64,000 nucleotides of DNA, taken from NCBI RefSeq assembly GCF_928381505.1, contig NZ_CAKMSJ010000002.1, forward strand, positions 364,104-428,103. The letters are read 5' to 3'. Origin of the DNA: Rothia endophytica (GTDB lineage Bacteria; Actinomycetota; Actinomycetes; Actinomycetales; Micrococcaceae). Shown here piece by piece: positions 24,807 through 34,084 of the stretch. Every line of letters begins with the position of its first letter. The stretch's first letter is position 1. Position numbers and translations under genes: made by a program. The notes beneath the pieces are model-generated. The model had not been told where the DNA came from and made no database searches. It saw only the letters and a program-made list of their open reading frames with translations.

Positions 24807-26030
24807 GTGTCAGTTAGCGCGGTCAACGTAAAACCTAAGAGAAAACGCAATAAGATTCTACTCGTGTTGCTTGCCTTGCTCCTTGCACTGCTTCTTGCTG
24901 TAGGCATTTATATTTTTACAGTGATAAGAGCCATCAACGGTACCGAGAAGTTTGAGGGTGAAGCTCTTTCCCCTTCAATCGCTGCCAATGGAGAAACCGT
25001 TCCAGGTACTTCATTGGAAGGGGTCGACCGCGATGAATTTCTGTCAGCCCTGAAAATAAGCAATGATGCTGCCCTCCGTGATCTCGTTAAGAGCGGTGCT
25101 GATGCAGAAATTACCAATGCTGACGGCTCAAACTTGGCAGATACTAATGCAAGCGAAGGCGATGATAACGGTAACGGTATTCCCGATGCACTCGAAGGTG
25201 GCGTTGCGACCGGTCAGCCCGTTGAGACCGGTTCCACTGACGTCCTGCTCCTTGGCTCGGATCAGCGTTCCGGTGCCGAAGCAGCACACGTCTCGGGTGC
25301 ACGCGCAGATACCATTATGGTGTTGCATATTCCTGAGGACGGTTCAGCTGCCTACCTGATTTCTATCATGCGCGATACCTGGGTGAATATTCCCGGTTAT
25401 GGTTCTGCAAAGGTAAATGCCGGCCTAAATTACGGCGGGGTTTCCTTGCAGGTAGCTACTGTTGAGCAGCTCCTGGGCATTAAGATGGACCACGTAGCTG
25501 AAATCGACTTCCAGGGTTTCAAGGCCTTGGTAGATACTCTAGGTGGAGTGACTGTCGATGTTCCGCTAGCTTTTACTGCATCAGCACCGGGCTACAGCTT
25601 TACCCAGGGCCCTAACAAGATGACCGGTGGCGATGCTCTGGTCTTCGTGCGTGAACGCTATAACTTCTCTGACGGTGACTACCAGCGAGTTCGTAACCAG
25701 CGTGCATTCTTGCGTGGGGTCTACAACCAGATGCGCTCCGAGGGCGCACTGTCCTCAGCTTCCAAGCTCTTGCCGGTCATTGAATCCATTTCTCCCTACA
25801 TGACAGTGGATTCAGGTTTATCTGCCGGTCAAATTGTGGGCATTGCTCAACCTGTTCTCAGCAACGGTAATACCCAGTTAGTTTCCATGACCCTGCCTAA
25901 CGCTGGCACCGGATGGTCTGCTGATGGTCAGTCAATCGTGGTCCTCGATGGTCAAGCTACCGGAGCGCTATCGAACGCACTGCGCACCAACACAATGGGT
26001 AGCTACATCTCAAGCTACGGTGCTGACTAA
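24807..26030 (+). CDS. LytR-CpsA-Psr (LCP) family cell-wall glycopolymer ligase
   Basis: A 407-residue membrane-anchored LCP protein, which transfers undecaprenyl-linked polymers to peptidoglycan on the outer face. It has a basic start (KPKRKRNK), one membrane helix (about residues 17-37) and the LCP domain with conserved Arg/Asp positions: LLGSDQRSG, RADTIMVLHI, ISIMRDTWVNIPGYG, KVNAGLNYGG and RERYNFSDGDYQRVRNQR. The stretch between the helix and the domain is acidic. The GTG start follows AGGAGGTGCC. It is a single-gene unit bounded by terminators. Confidence 0.93.
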   Translation: MSVSAVNVKPKRKRNKILLVLLALLLALLLAVGIYIFTVIRAINGTEKFEGEALSPSIAANGETVPGTSLEGVDRDEFLSALKISNDAALRDLVKSGADAEITNADGSNLADTNASEGDDNGNGIPDALEGGVATGQPVETGSTDVLLLGSDQRSGAEAAHVSGARADTIMVLHIPEDGSAAYLISIMRDTWVNIPGYGSAKVNAGLNYGGVSLQVATVEQLLGIKMDHVAEIDFQGFKALVDTLGGVTVDVPLAFTASAPGYSFTQGPNKMTGGDALVFVRERYNFSDGDYQRVRNQRAFLRGVYNQMRSEGALSSASKLLPVIESISPYMTVDSGLSAGQIVGIAQPVLSNGNTQLVSMTLPNAGTGWSADGQSIVVLDGQATGALSNALRTNTMGSYISSYGAD

Positions 26031-26073
26031 ACCCGTGTCCCCCTAGCGGCTCAACAGTAACACTGTTAAACAT

Positions 26074-26120
26074 GCTGTGGCGGTCCTCCCTCGGGGAGGG
26101 CCGCCACAGCTTTATCTATT
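26074..26120 (+). terminator. Intrinsic terminator of the LCP gene
   Basis: A 17-bp stem (26074-26090 with 26094-26110, one G-U pair) is followed by TTTATCTATT. Confidence 0.88.
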
Positions 26121-26158
26121 AGGATGAGGATGATATCTAGGCTGACCTATTGGTCCAT

Positions 26159-27322
26159 CTAGTGTTCAAGGGGGTCTTCTGAAACTGCCTCTGCATCATA
26201 GGAGTTCTCCCTGCCAAAGAAAAGAGCAAGGAAAGCAACTGAGGCACCCAAAACTACTCCAAGGATACCCAGCATGGGTTTGTAGAAAATAAGGACCAGA
26301 CCAATCACCAGCACAATGCCGCCTACAACGCCCAACAGCACAGCAATGCGCTGCAAACCTATCGGAGCACCTGTAGTAGCAAGCTCCTGGTCCTGGGAAT
26401 CCTGAGCCTCACCTGTTTCAGAGGCAGCCCGTGAACCAATGAAGCCCCTCTTCTTTTTAGTTGTACTCGCTCTGTGAAGCTCCCCGTCGGTTGCCACATA
26501 AGCATCTGGAACATCGTAGCTATCCGCCAAAGGCAGGAGCTCCGGGACGTTATTCGGCAGGTGCTCAAACCACTCGTCACTGATTTCACTGGGGCGCACC
26601 GCCTGAACAGTCAGTGACAGCTCAAAGGCATTGCCGCGAATGGTACCCCAGGCGCTGGTCAGCTTGTCATGATCGTAGGCATAACGAATAACCGGGGCAA
26701 GCTGCTCAGAGATTTGGGTTGAAAGGCGTCCAACCATTTTGCGGTCGTGGAAAACTTCAACGCACTCTGTAAGCCGACCGTCGCTGTGTTTGATGGGGTT
26801 GTTCTCTAAGGAGAGGATAACGCGTCCCTCACCTGAGGCAGGCAGAATACCGTGCAGGTATTCCGAGTAGTTTTTCTCGTCCAGTACTTTGATGGAAGAG
26901 CCTTGGGGCAACAGAGCTGCCTGAGTTGGTGCTTGATTAAGGGGGAAGAGGGAACCCGGTGCGCTCAGAGATAGGGTGCCGGCACTTTCAATAAAGCTAT
27001 CCCCACTCAGCCTGCGTAGCACTGCGCTCAGTTGCAGGTGAGCTACAGCCTCATAGCCCGATGCCACCACACGGGTAATGGGGGCCCAGTAGCTGTCAGC
27101 ATCTTCTTCAGAGAAACGGCCTACTTTGAGATCATCTACATATACAGCGATGGTGTAGGGCTGATAGGGGTTATCCGGTTCAGGCACTAGACGGGCTTCA
27201 CCGTTCCAAACACGTTCACGATCAATCTGGAGTTCTTCAAACACCTGAAGAATTTCGGCATCATAGAAATCATCGGTAATGATGTGTACGGTGCCGCGAT
27301 CGCCTAGTACGTAGTCGGTCAA
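26159..27322 (-). CDS. Membrane protein with a duplicated N-terminal domain, unknown function
   Basis: A 387-residue protein I cannot name. The N-terminal 270 residues contain two copies of a related domain: the first has IAVYVDDLKVGRFSEEDADSY followed by PITRVVASGY, the second VEVFHDRKMVGRLSTQISEQL followed by PVIRYAYDH. This pattern (V-x-V-x-x-x-x-VGRxS) recalls HIRAN-type folds, but the match is loose. Then come a basic linker (TTKKKRG), a Gln/Thr-rich stretch and two membrane helices near the C-terminus (about residues 325-345 and 350-368). TTG start after AAGGAG. It stands alone; the domain would face the cytosol if both helices span the membrane. Confidence 0.7.
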   Translation of the reverse strand: MTDYVLGDRGTVHIITDDFYDAEILQVFEELQIDRERVWNGEARLVPEPDNPYQPYTIAVYVDDLKVGRFSEEDADSYWAPITRVVASGYEAVAHLQLSAVLRRLSGDSFIESAGTLSLSAPGSLFPLNQAPTQAALLPQGSSIKVLDEKNYSEYLHGILPASGEGRVILSLENNPIKHSDGRLTECVEVFHDRKMVGRLSTQISEQLAPVIRYAYDHDKLTSAWGTIRGNAFELSLTVQAVRPSEISDEWFEHLPNNVPELLPLADSYDVPDAYVATDGELHRASTTKKKRGFIGSRAASETGEAQDSQDQELATTGAPIGLQRIAVLLGVVGGIVLVIGLVLIFYKPMLGILGVVLGASVAFLALFFGRENSYDAEAVSEDPLEH

Positions 27323-27469
27323 AGTCCGCTCCTTAGCTGCAAGTTTTTACTGTATCTAGCTTCTCACGGTTTGCCGGTTTTGGCGGGTAAGTGCCCAGCC
27401 AAAACCGGCGTCAATAGCAGTTTCTCACGGTTTTCTGAAGGTGCTAGTAACCAAAGTCTCCTACTCTTT

Positions 27470-30106
27470 TTAGAGCGAGGTGGACTGGGCTTTCAGAATA
27501 CGAACAGCGTCATCGTGAAGTTCAAGAATGACGCGTATCAGAGCCGTTGGCGCCGATGGGTTCTTCGCCAGCCATTCTTCGGTGGCTGCAATGAGCGGGT
27601 TCTCATTGGCGGGCCCTTCAGAGATATCTGCATTGGGGTAGAGCCCCTGAATGATTCGCGTAGCCATGCCGATTGAACGCTGCTCCCAGGTGGGTAACAA
27701 CAGCTCGAAGTAGCGGTCACGGTAGATCATACGGAGGTTTTCTGGACCCTGCTGGTAGCCGCTGGCGGTTGCTGAGAGAAGTTCATTGGACAGCTCCTCG
27801 TCACCTGTGACAGCTTCAAAAGCTGCCTCTTTTGCTTCGGCCCTTGGAGCGGCCGCCACAGCATAAGCAAAACCTCGTTCCGAGGTCGCAGATGAATTGT
27901 AGTCACGCGCCTGATCGAGAGTCTCAGAAGATAGTTCATCCTGCACGGCCAAGGCTCCCAGCGCGTTCCAGCCAAGTGTTTGGTTGTAGCTAACACCCGG
28001 TGCTGCGGTTATATCACCGGGTACGCTTTGACAGGCTCCTCGCGCTACATCCTCGATGAGCTCCAGCCCCAGTGCTGAGTGTGCAGAAACAGCTAGTAGA
28101 GAGCGCAGTGTGATGAGCTGGGTGTCGCTGCCCGGTGTAGCGGCTTCAAGGGCTTGCTCCAGTGCTGAATAGAGAGAATCCCAGAGCTCGGCACGTTGGG
28201 ATGCCGGTGTATAAAGTGAAATGGCTGCCTGCGCCTGATTCAGCAAATTGGAGAGCAGGGTTGCAGAGCTCTCCTGGGAGGCGGCATGCCCCACCGCATT
28301 TACAAAGAGGCGTGCAGGCAGCTTGCCGTCGCGCACCTGGTTCCACAGGCTAACCCAGATTAGGCCGCGGGAAAGGCCATCATCGATGGTTGAAACATGA
28401 GTCAGCGCTAGAGCGCGGCCTTCATCCTCGGTCAGACTAATTTTGGCGTAGGTCAGGTCCTGAGCGTTGAGCAGAAGCAGGTCAGCGGTTTCTACCAGAG
28501 CCTTCTCCTCGTTGGTTAAATCAAGGATGAAGTCATTGCTATTTGAGTGAACCTCAACGCTGATGAGCCCGGTCTGCTGCAACTTATCTTCATCGAGGCC
28601 AAAGGTTGCAAGCTTGAGCTGGTGGGGGCGTCCAAGCTCAGGCGGGACGCCGGCGGGCAGCGTCTGAGTCAGACGCAGCTCGGTGAGTTTTCCGGCATCG
28701 TCGAAAACGCGGCGGGTTGAAAGCTCCGAAAGCCCGCTGGTCTGTAGCCAGGCGCTGGCCCAGGAGACAACGTCTCTGTCTGAGACTTCATCCAGCACCT
28801 CCAGAAAATCTTCTAGCGTGGTGTTAACCCACGCGAAGCGCTTAAAGTAAATTCGGGAGGCTTCAATGAAGCGGTCAAAGCCCACGTAGGCGACCAGCTG
28901 TTTTAGAGCTGATGCACCCTTGGCATAGGTAATGCCGTCAAAGTTTTGGCGGGCAGCTTCAAGGTGGGGTATGTCAGCCACGATGGGGTGCGTGGTGGGC
29001 AGCTGATCCTGCCGGTAAGCCCAGGCTTTACGTGAATTGGCGAAGGTGACCCAGGCGTCCTCAAACCCGTTGGCTTCACGGGCACCCAGATGGCCCATAA
29101 AGTCGGCAAAGGACTCTTTGAGCCATAAATCGTTCCACCACTTCATGGTGACGAGATCCCCAAACCACATATGGCTCATTTCGTGGCAAATAACGTTAGC
29201 TCGAGACTCAAATTGAGATTCAGTGGCGCCAGAAACGTAGATATACGCCTCAGTAAAGGTCACCAACCCCGGGTTCTCCATTGCCCCCAGATTGTATTCG
29301 GGCACAAAAGCTTGCTCGTATTTGGGGTAAGGGTAGGGATAGTCAAAAAGGTCTTGAAAGTAGTCGAGACCCTGCTTAGTGACGGTAAAGATGTTCCCGT
29401 AATCAAAGTGTTCTTTGAGCGACTGACGGCAGTAAGCAACCAGCGGGATTGTTCCAGAATTAACCTTGGCCTGGGGCGTATATGTATCAAAGGCAGTGAA
29501 GTACTCACCCGCCAGAATGGTGGTGATATAGGTCGAGATACGAGCGGTAGGCTTGAAAACGCGCTTGCTGATGCTGGAATCTGAGGGGTCTTCGATTTCC
29601 CGTTCTAATTCAGCGTTGGAGCTGACCACCCAGTTTTTTGGGGCGGTAACACGGAAGTTGAAGATAGCTTTGAGGTCAGGTTGCTCAAAAACAGGAAAGA
29701 CGCGTCTGCAATCAGCTGGTTCATACTGAGTGTAGAGGTAAATTTTGCCGTCTGCCGGGTCAACGTAGCGGTGTAGCCCTTCACCTGAACGGCTGAAGTA
29801 TGAGCGCCCTTTAATGGTCAGCTGATTTTCTGCTTGCAGATTAGGGAGCGTAATTCGCGACCCTTCAACGACGTCTTCAATATTCAGCGTTTCACCATTG
29901 AGCTTGACTGAATCTAGTGACTGATGAATGTAGTCAATGAAGGTCGATTCACCGGGGGTAGCGGCGAATTTGACGGTGGTTGCGATGGGGTAGGTGTCGA
30001 AGTCACCTGTCGCATTGGTCAGATCAACATGTACATCGTAGGTGTCTACGGTGATGATGCTGGCACGGTAGCTGGCTTCTTCTTGGGTAAGATTCTCGTT
30101 ATTCAC
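27470..30106 (-). CDS. pepN: Aminopeptidase N (M1 family)
   Basis: An 878-residue zinc aminopeptidase that removes N-terminal residues from peptides in the cytosol. The exopeptidase motif GAMENPG, the zinc motif HEMSHMWFGD and the second Glu 18 residues later (LWLKESFADF) are present; a C-terminal ERAP1-like helical domain follows (WVSLWNQVRDGKLPAR onward). The best start is the GTG at 30106 (first residues NNENLTQEEASYRA), with TACGAT 7 nt before it, so a leaderless message is likely. An upstream frame to 30220 has no family similarity. The protein has the length of actinobacterial PepN. Confidence 0.95.
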   Translation of the reverse strand: MNNENLTQEEASYRASIITVDTYDVHVDLTNATGDFDTYPIATTVKFAATPGESTFIDYIHQSLDSVKLNGETLNIEDVVEGSRITLPNLQAENQLTIKGRSYFSRSGEGLHRYVDPADGKIYLYTQYEPADCRRVFPVFEQPDLKAIFNFRVTAPKNWVVSSNAELEREIEDPSDSSISKRVFKPTARISTYITTILAGEYFTAFDTYTPQAKVNSGTIPLVAYCRQSLKEHFDYGNIFTVTKQGLDYFQDLFDYPYPYPKYEQAFVPEYNLGAMENPGLVTFTEAYIYVSGATESQFESRANVICHEMSHMWFGDLVTMKWWNDLWLKESFADFMGHLGAREANGFEDAWVTFANSRKAWAYRQDQLPTTHPIVADIPHLEAARQNFDGITYAKGASALKQLVAYVGFDRFIEASRIYFKRFAWVNTTLEDFLEVLDEVSDRDVVSWASAWLQTSGLSELSTRRVFDDAGKLTELRLTQTLPAGVPPELGRPHQLKLATFGLDEDKLQQTGLISVEVHSNSNDFILDLTNEEKALVETADLLLLNAQDLTYAKISLTEDEGRALALTHVSTIDDGLSRGLIWVSLWNQVRDGKLPARLFVNAVGHAASQESSATLLSNLLNQAQAAISLYTPASQRAELWDSLYSALEQALEAATPGSDTQLITLRSLLAVSAHSALGLELIEDVARGACQSVPGDITAAPGVSYNQTLGWNALGALAVQDELSSETLDQARDYNSSATSERGFAYAVAAAPRAEAKEAAFEAVTGDEELSNELLSATASGYQQGPENLRMIYRDRYFELLLPTWEQRSIGMATRIIQGLYPNADISEGPANENPLIAATEEWLAKNPSAPTALIRVILELHDDAVRILKAQSTSL

Positions 30107-30327
30107 ATCACTTATCGTAGTTGTAGGCCCACTAAAACCTCTCGATATCCGGGCGGATTTCGAAAAGAAGCAGGTGAAGTGGTAGATAGGCAGAGAACGT
30201 TCGGGGTTGGTGTGACGCATCTTAAGGTAAATGCGGTGGTTTTGATTTGCGGGGGGCGGGCAGGTGGGGGTAAGTTATTACTTGTTGCCAAACGAGTGGG
30301 CTGCAAAGCTTGCTAGTAAGACACCTT

Positions 30328-30413
30328 GCGCGGGTGGCGGAATAGGCAGACGCGCTAGCTTGAGGTGCTAGTCCTCGTATTAGAGGGTGGGGGTTCAAGT
30401 CCCCCCTCGCGCA
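30328..30413 (+). tRNA. tRNA-Leu(GAG), copy 1
   Basis: An 86-nt class II tRNA. Acceptor stem GCGCGGG pairs with CTCGCGC, anticodon stem CTAGC/GCTAG holds the loop TTGAGGT (anticodon GAG), the long variable arm is CCTC/GAGG and the T arm GGGGG-TTCAAGT-CCCCC. CCA is not encoded. Confidence 0.97.
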
Positions 30414-30421
30414 CAGAGATG

Positions 30422-30452
30422 ATCCCCGGTTCTTGTGAGCCGGGGATTTTTT
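30422..30452 (+). terminator. Terminator of tRNA-Leu copy 1
   Basis: ATCCCCGGTTC pairs with GAGCCGGGGAT, followed by T6. Confidence 0.9.
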
Positions 30453-30650
30453 CAGCAAATTATCTAATCAGTTAAACTGATTATTTTTGGTGGGTGCCTT
30501 TTGGAATTTATTGGTAAGCACGGCAGGTTGCGGAGTGAGGACTTTAGCCTTGGGACGCAGGGGTTGACTTTGATTTGCCAGTTCGCTCAAAGACATGTAA
30601 AGTATCTATTCGTTGCCTACGAGAGCTTCTATAGCTTGAGTAAACACCTT
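30453..30650 (+). promoter_or_regulatory. Spacer between tRNA copies, with promoter for copy 2
   Basis: TTGCCA, a 17-bp spacer and TAAAGT (near 30576-30604) make a good promoter. The last 50 bp (GTTGCC...GAG...GCTTG...AGTAA...ACACCTT) resemble the region before copy 1. No gene is visible. Confidence 0.6.
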
Positions 30651-30736
30651 GCGCGGGTGGCGGAATAGGCAGACGCGCTAGCTTGAGGTGCTAGTCCTCG
30701 TATTAGAGGGTGGGGGTTCAAGTCCCCCCTCGCGCA
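30651..30736 (+). tRNA. tRNA-Leu(GAG), copy 2
   Basis: Identical over all 86 nt to copy 1, 323 bp downstream, including the anticodon GAG. The same terminator follows. Confidence 0.97.
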
Positions 30737-30744
30737 CAGAGATG

Positions 30745-30774
30745 ATCCCCGGTTCTTGTGAGCCGGGGATTTTT
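30745..30774 (+). terminator. Terminator of tRNA-Leu copy 2
   Basis: Same stem as after copy 1 (ATCCCCGGTTC/GAGCCGGGGAT), followed by T5. Confidence 0.9.
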
Positions 30775-30867
30775 GCATCTCACCTTATTAGTTTTGAGGA
30801 AGACTACCTAAACGGGGCAGTCCTCCTCAATGCTTCTACTACCTATGTGCGGTTGCTCTAGCAGGTT

Positions 30868-32730
30868 TTACTCTGGCTTCTTGCTACGTGCAGCGTCCGC
30901 TGACTCCTGGAGTCCTGAGGCCGTACGCAGTGGTGGAGTCTTGAAGAAAAGCGCCAGCACAAAGGCCAAGAGGGTAGCGGCCAGTCCCACCCAGTAAACA
31001 GACAGTGCCGACTGTGTAAAGCCCACCATGAAGGGGCGTGTAAGGCGGCTGTCTGCACCGTTGAGATACGAGGTATCTGACGTGGAAACTGAATCATTTT
31101 GCTCGCCCTCCTCGCCAGACTGCTCGTTGATAGAGTCAGCAACCATGGGGGCCTTCTGATCAACCCAATACCTACGCTGACCTTCATCTGACCAGTCGAC
31201 GGCTAGCGAGCCGCCGTTGGCCGCAGTGGGATCCTGCTGGCTTGCCTGATCTAGCTGCCCTTGAATTTCAGCCTGGAGGGGGTCTACAATCGGGCGCCAG
31301 ATTTGCTGCATAACCCCCTGATTCTCTGGTGCCTGAGCTACAGCGGGTGTAAGCGCTGCGTCCAGCCCGTTCTTGAGATCCTGCTCATTGGTCATTGCTG
31401 AGGTGATATTTGCAGGCATGCCAGTGAAAAGCACCGACAAAAGGACGGCGGTGCCCATGGTGCCCCCAATCTGACGGAAGAAGGTAGCACCTGAAGACGC
31501 AACACCCATATAGGTGGGTGAGACCGCGTTCTGGGCGGCAAGAGTGATGGATTGCATCAGCTGACCGAGCCCAAGGCCCATGATGAACATGCCGACCATG
31601 AGGAACCAGAAGGGGCGGTCCGCGGTAAGAAAGGTCAGATAGAAGTAGGCGCTAGCCATCAGGGCTGTACCCACGATGGGGAAGATGCGGTACTGACCGG
31701 TGCGTGCCACGATCTGCCCAGAAGCAATCGAAGCAATCATAATTCCGAGTGTCATGGGCAACGTGGCGAAGCCTGATTCAGTGGGGGTTAGACCAACAAC
31801 AATCTGCAGATAGAGAGGAATGGTCATCATCGCGCCAAACATGCCAAACCCCACCAGGAAGCCGAGTATAGAAGACATGCTGAATGCCCCCGACCTGAAT
31901 AGGCCCAGCGGTAGGATGGCGTCCTGCCCCATCTTTGACTCAATGATAATAAAGGCAGCAAGGCCGACAGCCGAAATCACGAAACAGACAACAGAGATAG
32001 CCGACGCCCAGCCCCATTCTCGCCCCTGTTCAGCCACCAGAAGAAGTGGCAGGAGCGCTACGATAATTGCGGTTGAACCCCACCAGTCCACGCGAGGCTT
32101 GGCGGCGGGTGCTGCTCGGTGGGGGAGATGCAGGAACTTCCACACCATTGCCAGGGCGATGAAGCCAATCGGTACGTTGATCAGAAAGACCCAGCGCCAG
32201 CCGGTGACCCATAGGATTTCTGTCGCTCCTGCAAAAAGGCCGCCGGTCAGCGGGCCGAGTACAGAAGAAACACCGAAGATTGCTAGAAAATAACCCTGAT
32301 ATTTGGCGCGTTCACGAGGGGCTAGGATATCGCCCATAATTGCCATGGGGAGTGACATGAGTGCGCCAGCCCCAATACCCTGAAATGCTCTGAAAGCAGC
32401 CAGCATGGCCATGGAGGTTGAGAAAGCTGAGAGAAAAGAGCCCGCAATGAAGACAGCTATGCCAAAAAGATAAAGGGGCCTTCTGCCAAAGAGGTCAGAT
32501 AGCTTTCCGTAGATGGGAGTGGTGATCGTTGATGTGATCATATAGGCAGTGGTGACCCAGGCCTGTTGTTCAAGGCCTCGCAAATCATCGCCAATGGTAC
32601 GAATCGCGGTTGAAACAATAGTTTGATCGAGTGAAGACAGGAACATTCCTGCCATGAGGCCTACAATAACCAACATAATTTGCCGGTGGGTCATCAGTGG
32701 GGCACTGGGTGTTGCAGAGGGGATAGTCAC
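30868..32730 (-). CDS. DHA2-family MFS multidrug transporter (EmrB/QacA type)
   Basis: A 620-residue transporter with about 14 hydrophobic helices, a drug/proton antiporter of the DHA2 family. Motifs: LDQTIVSTAIRTI in helix 1, GKLSDLFGRRPLY (MFS motif A) and GPLTGG in helix 5. A hydrophilic loop of about 130 residues lies before the last helix (LTPAVAQAPENQ to SRLTRPF), as in many actinobacterial EmrB proteins. GTG start after AAAGGTTC. No TetR or MarR regulator adjoins it. The exported compounds are unknown. Confidence 0.92.
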   Translation of the reverse strand: MTIPSATPSAPLMTHRQIMLVIVGLMAGMFLSSLDQTIVSTAIRTIGDDLRGLEQQAWVTTAYMITSTITTPIYGKLSDLFGRRPLYLFGIAVFIAGSFLSAFSTSMAMLAAFRAFQGIGAGALMSLPMAIMGDILAPRERAKYQGYFLAIFGVSSVLGPLTGGLFAGATEILWVTGWRWVFLINVPIGFIALAMVWKFLHLPHRAAPAAKPRVDWWGSTAIIVALLPLLLVAEQGREWGWASAISVVCFVISAVGLAAFIIIESKMGQDAILPLGLFRSGAFSMSSILGFLVGFGMFGAMMTIPLYLQIVVGLTPTESGFATLPMTLGIMIASIASGQIVARTGQYRIFPIVGTALMASAYFYLTFLTADRPFWFLMVGMFIMGLGLGQLMQSITLAAQNAVSPTYMGVASSGATFFRQIGGTMGTAVLLSVLFTGMPANITSAMTNEQDLKNGLDAALTPAVAQAPENQGVMQQIWRPIVDPLQAEIQGQLDQASQQDPTAANGGSLAVDWSDEGQRRYWVDQKAPMVADSINEQSGEEGEQNDSVSTSDTSYLNGADSRLTRPFMVGFTQSALSVYWVGLAATLLAFVLALFFKTPPLRTASGLQESADAARSKKPE

Positions 32731-33018
32731 GTGAACCTTTGAGATTGAGAAGTTAGCAGTAGAAGGGACCCACCCATTTTATTTGCAGTTCTGCATAAAA
32801 ACGTTTGGTGGTCATTTGTTTTTGGTCACCTCAGGTACGTTGTGACCTTCAACAAAGAGTCATGATGCACATATTTGTTTTTGTGGGCTTTGTCTAATTA
32901 TGGTGGCATAAACCCAAAGTAAAACACAGGTAAAACAACAGAAACCATCATTTTTAGTGGCATAATTGAGGAGTAACGAACCCAAGAAATCGACAGACGT
33001 CCCCTTGAAAGGACCACT
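32731..33018. promoter_or_regulatory. AT-rich divergent region between MFS gene and ldh
   Basis: GGTCAC (32824-32829) and GTGACC (32842-32847) form an inverted repeat with 12 bases between; TTGTGACCTTCAACAA (32840-32855) loosely resembles a Rex site. CATAAT near 32961 could be an ldh -10 box. AAAGGACC precedes the ldh ATG. Regulator unknown. Confidence 0.4.
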
Positions 33019-33981
33019 ATGGCTCTCGATAAGAAGCACACCAAACTCGGCGTAATTGGCGCAGGCGGAGTAGGCTCAGCCACCGCTTACGCTGCAACCT
33101 TGCGCGGTGCAGCAGATGAAATAGTCATTTATGACATTGCTGGTGATCGTGCTGAGGCAGAAGGCCTAGATATCGCCCACGGAACCATGTTTGCTCATGA
33201 GGCTGAGGTTGCCGGTAGCGGTGACATTGAGATTCTTCGTGACTCTGATTTGATTATTGTTACTGCTGGAGCCCGCCAGAAGCCTGGCCAGCCTCGCCTG
33301 GAACTGGCAGAAGCCAACGTCAATATTTTCAAAGCTATGCTGCCAAAGGTTATTGAAGTAGCCCCTAAGGCTATCCTGATGATCGTTACCAACCCCTGTG
33401 ACGTGCTTGCAGTAGTCGCTCAAAATATCACCGGGCTGCCGACTGAGCGTTGCTTTGCGTCCGGTACCGTGCTTGACTCATCACGTCTGCGCTGGCTCAT
33501 TGCTGAGAAAGCCGGCGTTTCTATCAAGTCGGTTCACGCTAATATCGTTGGTGAACACGGAGACTCAGAATTCCCGGTATGGTCAGCAGCCAACATCGGC
33601 ATGGTTCCTCTCAATGAGTGGACCGACGAAGCTGGCGAAAAGGTCTTCACTGACCAGGTCAAGGAAGAACTTGCTGAAGAGGCAATGCGAGCAGCCTACA
33701 AAGTAATCGAAGGCAAGGGCTCAACCAACTACGCCATCGGTATTTCGGCTACCCGAATTGCTGAGGCAATCCTTAAGGGCGAGGATGCTGTGCTTAACGT
33801 CGCTACCCAGATTAGGGGACGATACGGTATCGAAGGCGAAGCAGCGCTTTCCCTCCCCTCAGTTGTTTCACGTGAAGGCGTAAAGCGCGTGCTTGACGTC
33901 CCCATGGACGAAGACGAAGTCAATCGCCTGCGTGCATCAGCTGAGGCGATCAATAACTCCCTCAAGACGCTGGGTTTCTAA
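33019..33981 (+). CDS. ldh: L-lactate dehydrogenase
   Basis: A 320-residue NAD-dependent enzyme that interconverts pyruvate and L-lactate. The Rossmann motif GAGGVGSATAYA, the substrate Arg region (ARQKPGQPRLEL), the NPCDV block and the catalytic His in GEHGDSEFPVWS are visible; the pattern is that of lactate rather than malate dehydrogenase (Gln in the GARQKPGQ loop). ATG after AAAGGA. It has its own palindromic terminator. Confidence 0.96.
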   Translation: MALDKKHTKLGVIGAGGVGSATAYAATLRGAADEIVIYDIAGDRAEAEGLDIAHGTMFAHEAEVAGSGDIEILRDSDLIIVTAGARQKPGQPRLELAEANVNIFKAMLPKVIEVAPKAILMIVTNPCDVLAVVAQNITGLPTERCFASGTVLDSSRLRWLIAEKAGVSIKSVHANIVGEHGDSEFPVWSAANIGMVPLNEWTDEAGEKVFTDQVKEELAEEAMRAAYKVIEGKGSTNYAIGISATRIAEAILKGEDAVLNVATQIRGRYGIEGEAALSLPSVVSREGVKRVLDVPMDEDEVNRLRASAEAINNSLKTLGF

Positions 33982-34005
33982 GACAACAGAGATTTCTGGC
34001 GATAG

Positions 34006-34041
34006 AGGTGGAGGTGTAGCTAGCTACACCTCCACCTTTTT
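34006..34041. terminator. Palindromic terminator after ldh
   Basis: AGGTGGAGGTGTAGC mirrors into GCTACACCTCCACCT without mismatch, followed by T5 on the plus strand. It also faces the DUF5703 gene on the minus strand. Confidence 0.93.
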
Positions 34042-34084
34042 GTGGATAAAAACTAAATTTTCATTAAACAGAAATCGTGAGAAT

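Noticed and set aside
30328..30774. tRNA-Leu repeats as attachment sites of an integrated element
   Set aside because: The 237 bp between the copies holds only a promoter and no integrase; the duplicated block includes a complete tRNA and terminator rather than a 3' end.
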